A DNA stretch of 64,000 bases. Origin: Crocinitomix sp044361315. Its GTDB lineage: Bacteria; Bacteroidota; Bacteroidia; Flavobacteriales_D; Crocinitomicaceae. Numbering within the stretch: position 1 is the first letter of the stretch; each line of letters opens with the position of its first letter. Below are positions 1 through 6,531 of the stretch, one piece after another. The DNA lies in NCBI GenBank assembly GCA_044361315.1, contig JBIKJA010000005.1, positions 124,001-188,000 on the forward strand, given 5' to 3'. A program made the translations under genes and the position numbers. Below the pieces are notes generated by a model that saw only the letters and a program-made list of their open reading frames with translations, was not told the origin of the DNA and ran no database searches.

Positions 1-1
1 A

Positions 2-856
2 CCTCGTGCGTCATTTAATTTTCAATTGGATGATAAATCTTCGTTAAAAGCGTCGTATGCAAAAACAACTCAATTTCTTCATTTACTTACCAATACTTCG
101 ATTGGTTTACCAACCGATTTATGGGTGCCTGTAACAGATAGCATTCCGCCACAACAAGGAAATCAAGCAGCGTTTGGTTATACCCGAGAATTGCCTAAAG
201 GATACCGTGTAGGTGCGGAAGCATATTACAAAACCATGAAAAATCTGATCGAATACAAAGAAGGTGCTAGCTTTTTTGGGTCAAACCAAAATTGGGAAGG
301 TTTGGTAGAAGTTGGAAATGGTTACAGCTATGGTTTAGAAATGCTCTTTGAAAAAAGAACAGGAAAAACCACCGGTTGGATAGGTTATACCTTGTCTTGG
401 ACCAATCGCCAATTTGCAAATATCAACAATGGCGAAGAATTTCCATACCGATACGACCGACGTCATGACATTAGTTTTGTGTTAACTCACAAATTTAATG
501 ATAAAGTTGATATTGGGGTAGTTTGGGTGTATGGAACAGGAAATGCAATCACCCTTGCTTTACAAAAATACAATTCGTCAGGTGGTGTTGAATTTGGTGA
601 TTCAGAAGTAAATCATATCGATCAACGAAATGGTTATAGAATGCCATCTTATCACCGATTAGATTTGGGGGTAAATATCCACAAACCAAAAAAATGGGGC
701 GAAGCAACTTGGAGTTTTGGTCTTTACAATGCCTATAATCGCCAAAATCCATTCTATTTAGATATCGGTTATTTACAAGGTGGGAATGAAAAAGTCTTGA
801 AACAAATCAGCCTCTTCCCTATTCTACCTTCAGTTAGTTATAGTTTCAAATTTTAA
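2..856 (+). CDS. TonB-dependent outer-membrane receptor, C-terminal part (cut by left edge)
   Basis: The reading frame is already open at base 2, so about 285 residues of the C-terminal beta-barrel are visible and the plug and N-terminus lie outside the window. The text alternates amphipathic strands with turns rich in Asn, Gly and aromatic residues. It ends in FPILPSVSYSFKF, a typical barrel-closing strand with terminal Phe, almost the same as the end of the second receptor at 6528-9179 (LPILPSVAYKLNF). The family imports large substrates across the outer membrane using TonB energy. A DUF4249 lipoprotein starts 9 bp downstream, a pairing common in Bacteroidota, so the two are probably co-transcribed. 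The substrate cannot be told from this fragment. The in-frame ATG at 30 is not the start. Confidence 0.9.
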   Translation, partial: PRASFNFQLDDKSSLKASYAKTTQFLHLLTNTSIGLPTDLWVPVTDSIPPQQGNQAAFGYTRELPKGYRVGAEAYYKTMKNLIEYKEGASFFGSNQNWEGLVEVGNGYSYGLEMLFEKRTGKTTGWIGYTLSWTNRQFANINNGEEFPYRYDRRHDISFVLTHKFNDKVDIGVVWVYGTGNAITLALQKYNSSGGVEFGDSEVNHIDQRNGYRMPSYHRLDLGVNIHKPKKWGEATWSFGLYNAYNRQNPFYLDIGYLQGGNEKVLKQISLFPILPSVSYSFKF

Positions 857-865
857 ATTGTCATT

Positions 866-1756
866 ATGAAAAAGATATTTTTTATTAGTGTATTGTCGAG
901 TTTCTTTTTAGCGTGTGAAAAAGAAATTGAACTAAAATCAGATGAAATTACCCCACGAATTGTCGTTAATTCGCTTTTTACGGCGAATGATACCATCCAA
1001 TTGAGTGTTAGTGAAAGTCGATCTGTTCTTTACGAAGGCATCTTGCCAAACGTGACCAATGCAACCGCCAAATTATTTGATGGAAATGGTGCCTTATTAG
1101 GTACATTCACCCACATCGAAAATGGTAATTATCTTTTAGCAGACGTGTTGCCAATTGATGGATCAACCTACACACTTGAAGTTGCAGCACCTGGATTTGA
1201 AACGGTTACGGCCTCTTCTTCAACTCCTGCTATCATCAATATTACATCTATTGACACCGCTACGCAATTCCTCACTTACCCCCAACTGCAATTTGATATT
1301 GCTTTCAATGACGTTCCAAGTCAAAAGAATTATTACGGAATTCGAATCACCAGTGAAGTATATGATATTGACCCTGAAACAGAAGAGAAAACGTTACTCT
1401 ATAAAAACACAGGCTTTAACAGCCGTGAATTTTACATCGTAAATGGGTACGAAGATGTGGATGGCGAAATTTATGGAAACGAACTTTATTTTTCCGATGA
1501 AACATTTAATGGGCAAACAAATATTTTCACAGCGCGTACTTATCGTAATGAACTGACTGAATTCCAAGAAGGTTTTTATGTGGTAAGTATTATCAGTATG
1601 AGCGAGGAATTATTTAAATATAATGTCACTTTTTCCAAATATCAAGAAGCACAAGGCGATTTTTTTGCTGAACCTGTTCGAGTTTATTCGAATGTAGAAA
1701 ATGGATTTGGGATTTTCGGTGGTTCAAGTGTCGAAAGTGATACCATTTATTTTTAA
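866..1756 (+). CDS. DUF4249-type lipoprotein
   Basis: This 296-residue protein has a lipoprotein signal: a basic start, a hydrophobic stretch and lipobox LAC with Cys17 followed by EKE. It should therefore be anchored in a membrane, probably the outer one. The mature part begins with a short Ig/carboxypeptidase-regulatory-like segment (about residues 30-110: VVNSLFTANDTIQLSVS, then YTLEVAAPGFETV) followed by a beta-rich C-terminal half. This arrangement matches DUF4249, a family of unknown function usually encoded directly after a TonB-dependent receptor, as here (9 bp gap). I infer that it is an accessory lipoprotein of the receptor. No biochemical role is established for the family. Confidence 0.8.
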   Translation: MKKIFFISVLSSFFLACEKEIELKSDEITPRIVVNSLFTANDTIQLSVSESRSVLYEGILPNVTNATAKLFDGNGALLGTFTHIENGNYLLADVLPIDGSTYTLEVAAPGFETVTASSSTPAIINITSIDTATQFLTYPQLQFDIAFNDVPSQKNYYGIRITSEVYDIDPETEEKTLLYKNTGFNSREFYIVNGYEDVDGEIYGNELYFSDETFNGQTNIFTARTYRNELTEFQEGFYVVSIISMSEELFKYNVTFSKYQEAQGDFFAEPVRVYSNVENGFGIFGGSSVESDTIYF

Positions 1757-1784
1757 GATTTGCATCGTTTTGTTTGGTGATGGC

Positions 1785-2243
1785 TTATTTCATGTTTTTG
1801 AAAACATCACCAAACTCCGACCAATAAGCTTCTAAAATAGAAAAATTGTGCGTCAAAAACGAATACATTTTTGGCCATTGTGTACGATCGTAGAAATTTC
1901 CTTCCATTCCAACATAAATCCGTGAAATTGTTTTTCCATTCCAATGCTCAAAGGTTGGTAGCCATATTAAACGATCTTCGAATTGTTTGTTTAAGATATT
2001 CGAAAATTCGGTGAATTGTTCGTAGAATAATTCGCGAATGCCTTGGTCAGGGAATTGTAAGTCGATACATAAGCGTGCACCTTGTTCGTCTGCTTCCATT
2101 CTAAAATACAAATGTCGAATCGAAGTGTTAAAATTTGTCCAATTTACCTTGTTGGCATGCAAACCCTTTACTTGATTTAACTCTTGCGTGAGTCCTTGCC
2201 AAAATTGTAATTTCACCTCTTTTTCTTCTTCCTTTGTAAACAT
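1785..2243 (-). CDS. DUF4268-family protein
   Basis: A soluble protein of 152 residues from the chosen start. The frame stays open 45 bp further upstream (to 2288), but the residue-16 Met begins MFTKEEEKEVKLQFW, the usual N-terminus of DUF4268 proteins, so I place the start at 2243. Conserved-looking features are the N-terminal Lys/Glu-rich helix ending in FW, the central IDLQFPDQGIRELFYEQF and the C-terminal WPKMYSFLTHNF. The fold is thought to resemble nuclease-associated domains, but the function of stand-alone copies is unknown. The gene stands alone on the minus strand, convergent with the DUF4249 gene. Confidence 0.7.
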   Translation of the reverse strand: MFTKEEEKEVKLQFWQGLTQELNQVKGLHANKVNWTNFNTSIRHLYFRMEADEQGARLCIDLQFPDQGIRELFYEQFTEFSNILNKQFEDRLIWLPTFEHWNGKTISRIYVGMEGNFYDRTQWPKMYSFLTHNFSILEAYWSEFGDVFKNMK

Positions 2244-2392
2244 CTTCTTGTTTTTTGACAAAGCTAGCCTAATTTGCCAGAACTTCATCCATTTTCAATT
2301 TTACACCTGACAAAAATCAGGAAGAGGGACAACGAAACTCACCTAAGAGACGAAGAGATGACCGTAAATTCGAGAAACAAAAAAAAATTAAT

Positions 2393-2812
2393 ATGCCAGA
2401 ATCAATAGAAATCAACCAAGGAGAAATCGTATTAAATTTAACTCCTGAAAATCAAGGAAAAGTCAGTTTTTCTTCACTAGGCTTTACAGACGACCAACTT
2501 AGTATTACAGGCGGTTTTTTAAGAATCGTATTTGATTTAAGTGCTGTTAAAGATCATGATTATTACCAAGTACCAACCATTGAAATCACGTATGACAAAG
2601 ATTTACCAAAAACACATTGGCAATGCGATTTTAATGGTGAAACAATCCTAGATAAAACCGATCATTTTGGACATTCAACAGTGATTTTGCTAAATCGTAA
2701 AACCTTGGCAGATCTCGAACATCATCATATAAATAAATTACTTTTACATGCCGAATTTCCAGAAGCAACAAATTTAATCGCTGAAAAATGTTTTTTTCAT
2801 ATCTATAAATAG
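2393..2812 (+). CDS. Hypothetical soluble protein
   Basis: A 139-residue protein with no signal peptide or membrane segment. I do not recognise the family. The sequence is beta-rich and acidic, with a repeated hydrophobic/charged alternation (EIVLNLTPENQGKVSFSSL, then LLLHAEFPEATNLIAEKCFFHIYK at the end). It stands alone, with a strong bidirectional terminator just downstream. The intact frame, good start context and terminator support a real gene. Confidence 0.55.
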   Translation: MPESIEINQGEIVLNLTPENQGKVSFSSLGFTDDQLSITGGFLRIVFDLSAVKDHDYYQVPTIEITYDKDLPKTHWQCDFNGETILDKTDHFGHSTVILLNRKTLADLEHHHINKLLLHAEFPEATNLIAEKCFFHIYK

Positions 2813-2823
2813 AATAGTTATAA

Positions 2824-2859
2824 AAAAAGCGTGTTACAATTAGTTGTGACACGCTTTTT
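2824..2859. terminator. Bidirectional intrinsic terminator
   Basis: A 16-bp stem (AAAAAGCGTGTTACAA paired with TTGTGACACGCTTTTT, one G-T wobble) closes on a TTAG loop. It has A and T runs on both sides, so it can work on either strand. It sits between the convergent genes at 2393-2812 and 2880-3359. Confidence 0.9.
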
Positions 2860-2879
2860 AATTTTATCGCGTTTGATTA

Positions 2880-3359
2880 CTACTTATGCTCGGTTAAATA
2901 AGAATTTAACATCCAAATTAGTTTTTCCTCGGCAACCACATACCCACTCATTAAAGCAATTGTTCCTTCATCTGAATTTTGCGAGGCATCGGCTAAAATG
3001 GTTCGTTCAAGTTTCACTAAAATCCCATAACTTTCAACGCAGTTTTTAACCATAACAAGGCCATCCGAAATATTTTTAATCTCTTTAATTGTAGAAACCG
3101 ATTGATAATCGCTAAAGCCTGTCAATGGTGTTCCTTCCAATGCCAAAATTCGTTCAGCAATTTCATCAACTTTTAAATTAACACTTGTATAAAGCTCTTC
3201 AAATTTCAAGTGTAATTCAAAAAAATTGCGCCCTTTTATATTCCAATGAAATCCACGAAGATTCATGTAAAATTGTTGGTGATTTGCCAATAATTCGTTC
3301 AGTTGATCAATCGTAACCGCTGATTTTTGCTCGTCCAAGCCAATGCTATTAAGTTTCAT
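2880..3359 (-). CDS. dps: Dps-family DNA-protecting ferritin-like protein
   Basis: A protein of 159 residues from the chosen ATG. Dps dodecamers oxidise Fe(II) with hydrogen peroxide, store the iron and protect DNA. The ferroxidase signature is visible: FHWNIKGRNFFELHLKFEELY with the His and acidic ligands, followed by VDEIAERI about 20 residues later. The frame could begin earlier at a TTG at 3377, but that codon lies inside the putative -7 promoter element at 3375-3382. The ATG at 3359 (MKLNSIGLDEQ) is therefore the likely start. The gene is divergent from oxyR with 90 bp between them, a known arrangement that lets OxyR control dps. Confidence 0.93.
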   Translation of the reverse strand: MKLNSIGLDEQKSAVTIDQLNELLANHQQFYMNLRGFHWNIKGRNFFELHLKFEELYTSVNLKVDEIAERILALEGTPLTGFSDYQSVSTIKEIKNISDGLVMVKNCVESYGILVKLERTILADASQNSDEGTIALMSGYVVAEEKLIWMLNSYLTEHK

Positions 3360-3374
3360 ATTTTTTATTTGTAT

Positions 3375-3382
3375 CAAAGATA
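3375..3382 (-). promoter_or_regulatory. Putative -7 element of the dps promoter
   Basis: On the minus strand this reads TATCTTTG, an exact match to the Bacteroidota -7 consensus TAnnTTTG, about 15 bases upstream of the dps ATG. I saw no well-spaced TTG -33 element, which would fit a promoter that needs an activator such as OxyR. Confidence 0.6.
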
Positions 3383-3417
3383 GTTATTCAATTTAGATAA
3401 ATAAAATCAATATTTTT

Positions 3418-3425
3418 TATATTTG
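3418..3425 (+). promoter_or_regulatory. Putative -7 element of the oxyR promoter
   Basis: TATATTTG matches TAnnTTTG 24 bases before the oxyR ATG. It is followed at once by a palindrome TATCA-N7-TGATA (3426-3442) that overlaps the expected transcription start and could be an autoregulatory operator. The string TTTGTATCA occurs twice in this 90-bp intergenic region, near 3368 and at 3422. Confidence 0.55.
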
Positions 3426-3449
3426 TATCAGATAAATTGATATAAAAAT

Positions 3450-4388
3450 ATGGTTTCCATAATACAATTAGAATACATCGTCGAACTGGCCAAACATCAA
3501 TCGTTCACCCTTGCCGCCGAACACTGTTTTGTCACCCAGCCCACGTTGAGTATGCAGATTAAAAAAATGGAGGACGATTTGGGAATCATCTTATTTGACC
3601 GAACAAAAAAACCAGTCATGCCAACAGCAATTGGCGAAATCGTCGTCGAACAAGCACGACTAATCTTGTCGGAAACAGCAAAAATAAAAGAACTGGTACA
3701 ATTTAATCAATTAACGCTTTCTGGTAAATTAAGGTTGGGCGTAATTCCATCCATTGCTCCCTATTTATTACCCCAATTCATCGGGAAATTTTCAAAAAAA
3801 TTTCCCGATTTAGAAATTTCAGTTCGTGAATTATTGTCAGACGACATTATGAAAAGCCTTGAAAATGATGAATTAGATGTAGGTTTACTTGCCACACCTT
3901 TGCCTCAAAAAGGATTTAATATCACTCCTTTGTTTTATGAACAAATTTTGATTTATTGTAGTCAAGATCATGAGTTTGCTCATCAAAATTCAGTAGACGT
4001 TGGGCAAATGAAAGATAAAAAAATTTGGCTAATGAGCAACGGTAACTGCTTTCGTAATCAAGTTATTAACTTGTGTGACTTAAAGGAATCAAACGTTACA
4101 ACCAACTTTCATTACGAGAGTGCCTCGATAGAAACTTTAATAAAATTGGTGGAAAACGAAGGAGGTATGACCCTTATTCCAGAATTGGCCGCTGTGAATA
4201 TGAGCGCGAAGAAAAGAGCTACGGTAAAATCATTTAAAAAAATCAAACCTGTGCGTGAGGTCAGCTTAATCACCAACCGAATTTTTATCAAAAAAAGAAT
4301 GATTGAGGCCTTGGAAGACGAAATTAGATCAACGATTAACCCAGAAATGCTTGATAAAAATAGAGGGGATATTGTTGAATGGAACTAA
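3450..4388 (+). CDS. oxyR: LysR-family hydrogen-peroxide sensor OxyR
   Basis: A 312-residue LysR regulator. The N-terminal winged helix-turn-helix covers about residues 1-60 (LAAEHCFVTQPTLSMQIKKMEDDLG), followed by a linker helix and the two-lobed effector domain from about residue 92. The redox motif is plain: Cys200 and Cys209 in GNCFRNQVINLC, the same spacing as Cys199/Cys208 of E. coli OxyR, where a disulfide forms on peroxide exposure. Together with the divergent dps this supports OxyR over another LysR type. The protein should act in the cytoplasm as a tetramer on the dps/oxyR intergenic region. Confidence 0.93.
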   Translation: MVSIIQLEYIVELAKHQSFTLAAEHCFVTQPTLSMQIKKMEDDLGIILFDRTKKPVMPTAIGEIVVEQARLILSETAKIKELVQFNQLTLSGKLRLGVIPSIAPYLLPQFIGKFSKKFPDLEISVRELLSDDIMKSLENDELDVGLLATPLPQKGFNITPLFYEQILIYCSQDHEFAHQNSVDVGQMKDKKIWLMSNGNCFRNQVINLCDLKESNVTTNFHYESASIETLIKLVENEGGMTLIPELAAVNMSAKKRATVKSFKKIKPVREVSLITNRIFIKKRMIEALEDEIRSTINPEMLDKNRGDIVEWN

Positions 4389-4395
4389 CCAGGAA

Positions 4396-4635
4396 TCACT
4401 TAGTTAATTCAAACACGCGTTGAAATTCAGGTTGTTCTATTTTTTCCCATCGGTTTTCAAGACAATCCAACATATCGGCAATGAGTATTATTTCAGGATA
4501 TTGCTCGGCAATCACCGTATGTATGATAAATTTTGAACCAATTTGTTTTATTTCTACAAATTTTCGGTCATTTTCAATCTTAAACCAAACATTGATTCCT
4601 ACAAATTTACGATAGGTTGGAAAATTGTCGCTCAT
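4396..4635 (-). CDS. Small hypothetical protein
   Basis: A 79-residue protein starting MSDNFPTYRKFVGINVWFKI, with no signal peptide or transmembrane helix. It has a beta-like N-terminal half and a charged helical C-terminal half (LDCLENRWEKIEQPEFQRVFELTK). It is convergent with oxyR at an 8-bp spacing. I do not recognise it. The clean ATG start and composition suggest a real gene. Confidence 0.5.
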   Translation of the reverse strand: MSDNFPTYRKFVGINVWFKIENDRKFVEIKQIGSKFIIHTVIAEQYPEIILIADMLDCLENRWEKIEQPEFQRVFELTK

Positions 4636-4832
4636 TTATTTCTGCCAGTTTTAATTCGCTAAATTAATATGAATTCAGTAAAAATCTCCATTGCCTTATA
4701 AATCCTGTTCAAAGTGCCTCCAATTCAAACAAATCCCCTAATAAAACCATGCACGGTAATTGTTTGGCCGATATTTAAGCCAGCGATAAATAAATTTTAC
4801 GCCATAGGTTTTCAATAATAAAGCCAAATATT

Positions 4833-4865
4833 AAATGAGAGAACCAAAATTCTCTCATTTTTTTT
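4833..4865 (+). terminator. Intrinsic terminator just upstream of the ECF sigma gene
   Basis: AAATGAGAGAA and TTCTCTCATTT form a perfect 11-bp stem around a CCAAAA loop, followed by eight T on the plus strand. No plus-strand gene ends nearby: oxyR stops 445 bp earlier and the gene between is on the other strand. It may end a small RNA from 4640-4832, or attenuate transcription into the sigma gene, which starts 26 bp later. Confidence 0.75.
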
Positions 4866-4890
4866 ATACATTCGCTTTAAACAAATTTGA

Positions 4891-5442
4891 GTGATTGAGG
4901 ATAAAGAGTTAATTGAACGCATTCGGCAAGGTGACCAAAAAGCTTTTCGAACGGTGTATGACATGCATTATAAACTAATGATGGGTGTTGCGATTAACTT
5001 AACTCGCGATGTGGACAGTGCAAAAGAAATTGTTCAAGAAGTTTTTTTTCAGTTTTGGAAAAACCATGATGCCATAAAAGATGGTATTGCGATTCGGAAT
5101 TATTTAAAAAGAGCCGTAATTAATCGAAGTATTAATTATCATAAATACAATACTCGCTTTACAAGTGACGATGTGTTGCAACATGCTCCTTCCTCTTTTA
5201 TCAATTCAGATACGCAAATAGAAGTAAGTGAATTGCAAACTGAAATTCAACGAGCAATGGATAAATTACCCGAAAAAGCACGGTTGGTTTTTATTTTAAA
5301 ACGTCACGAAGGCTTGTCATTGAATGAGATTGCCGATCAATTAGGAATATCTCCTAAAACAGTAGAGAATCAAATTACTCGGGCGTTAAAGATTTTGAAG
5401 GATGAATTAGAACCTTATTTAAAAAATATGAATTCCGTTTAG
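4891..5442 (+). CDS. ECF RNA polymerase sigma-70 factor (FecI-like)
   Basis: A 183-residue extracytoplasmic-function sigma factor starting at GTG. Sigma region 2 lies around residues 20-90 (FRTVYDMHYKLMMGVAINLTRD, then VFFQFWKN). Region 4 lies around 125-177, with the helix-turn-helix LSLNEIADQLGISPKTVENQITRALKIL. It is followed by a FecR-type anti-sigma gene and an STN-domain receptor, the standard cell-surface signalling trio. In that pathway substrate binding to the receptor relieves FecR and frees the sigma factor to transcribe its own target genes. GTG is the first in-frame start after an upstream stop. Confidence 0.92.
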   Translation: MIEDKELIERIRQGDQKAFRTVYDMHYKLMMGVAINLTRDVDSAKEIVQEVFFQFWKNHDAIKDGIAIRNYLKRAVINRSINYHKYNTRFTSDDVLQHAPSSFINSDTQIEVSELQTEIQRAMDKLPEKARLVFILKRHEGLSLNEIADQLGISPKTVENQITRALKILKDELEPYLKNMNSV

Positions 5443-5490
5443 GGGATGTTGAACATTGAATTGTATAAACCACAAGAGAGGAATAAATAA

Positions 5491-6531
5491 ATGCATCAAG
5501 AAGAATATATAAATCTAATTTACAAAAAGTTATCCAACGAGATAACTGATGAAGAATTGATTCAATTGACCAATTGGATCAACGCTTCGGAAGAAAATAA
5601 ATTAGAATTTGAACAATTGGAAGTGATTTGGAACCAATGTGATGTCAGCTATCCTTTCGAATTTACTGACACACTATCTGTTGAAGACGAATTTGCTGCC
5701 TTAATGGAAAGAATAAATGAAGACGTGACTCAAAAAGCCCGCATAATTTCATTGCATTCTGAACCAGTTTCAACCGAAAATCAACCAAAAAAGCGAATTG
5801 CTTTTTGGAAAATTGCCGCTGGTTTTGCCTTGTTAATTGGACTTGCGTCTGCCCTATTTTTTATTGATTTTGGCGGTTCGCCAGAATGGGCAACAATTGA
5901 AACCACTACCGAATCAAAAGAAATTAAGCTCGCAGATGGCTCAATTGTCTATTTAAATGCAAACAGTAAACTCAAATATCCAATTGAATTCACTGAAGAA
6001 AATAGGAAAGTAGAATTTGAAGGAGAAGGATTTTTTGAAATCGCTCCAGATAAAAATCATCCATTTATTGTAACAACTCCATACGAAGATGTGACTGTGC
6101 TTGGCACTTCATTTAATGTGCGTGCTTATGCCAACGAGCCTAATTCTGAAGTTTTTGTCATGACAGGAAAAGTTCAGGTCAATGCTGGTGTGAGTCAACA
6201 AATCTTATTACCAAATGAGAAAATCATTGTTGACCATTCAACCGGCGTGTTTGGAACTGATTACAGCGAAACATTCAACGAAATGGCTTGGCACACAAAA
6301 ACACTCGATTTTAACAACGCTCCTTTAAAATCTGTGATCCAAGATCTTGAAGCGTTTTATAAGGTGAAGATTACTGTTGAAAACCAAGAATTATATAATT
6401 GCTTGTTTGCATCAACCTTTGAAAACGAAGACTTATCCGTAGTGTTCGAATCCCTAAAAGCTGTGTTTGGCGTTACTGTCAATGAAGTGGAAAAAGGGAA
6501 ATTCGTTCTTACAGGAGGAGGTTGCCAATGA
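5491..6531 (+). CDS. FecR-family anti-sigma / sigma regulator
   Basis: A 346-residue inner-membrane protein. Residues 1-100 form a cytoplasmic helical part that should bind the sigma factor. One transmembrane helix lies at about 104-125 (FWKIAAGFALLIGLASALFF). The periplasmic FecR domain spans about 133-230 (IKLADGSIVYLNANSKLKYP, then VLGTSFNVRAY) and a DUF4974 domain about 270-340 (LDFNNAPLKSVIQDLEAFYKV). It starts 48 bp after the sigma gene, and its stop overlaps the start of the receptor gene (ATGA). It passes the signal from the receptor STN domain to the sigma factor. Confidence 0.93.
   Translation: MHQEEYINLIYKKLSNEITDEELIQLTNWINASEENKLEFEQLEVIWNQCDVSYPFEFTDTLSVEDEFAALMERINEDVTQKARIISLHSEPVSTENQPKKRIAFWKIAAGFALLIGLASALFFIDFGGSPEWATIETTTESKEIKLADGSIVYLNANSKLKYPIEFTEENRKVEFEGEGFFEIAPDKNHPFIVTTPYEDVTVLGTSFNVRAYANEPNSEVFVMTGKVQVNAGVSQQILLPNEKIIVDHSTGVFGTDYSETFNEMAWHTKTLDFNNAPLKSVIQDLEAFYKVKITVENQELYNCLFASTFENEDLSVVFESLKAVFGVTVNEVEKGKFVLTGGGCQ

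Noticed and set aside
1772..1815. 11-bp inverted repeat (GTTTGGTGATG...CATCACCAAAC) at the end of the DUF4268 gene
   Set aside because: It has no T run on either strand, and one arm is made of coding sequence (GDVF), so I do not call it a terminator.
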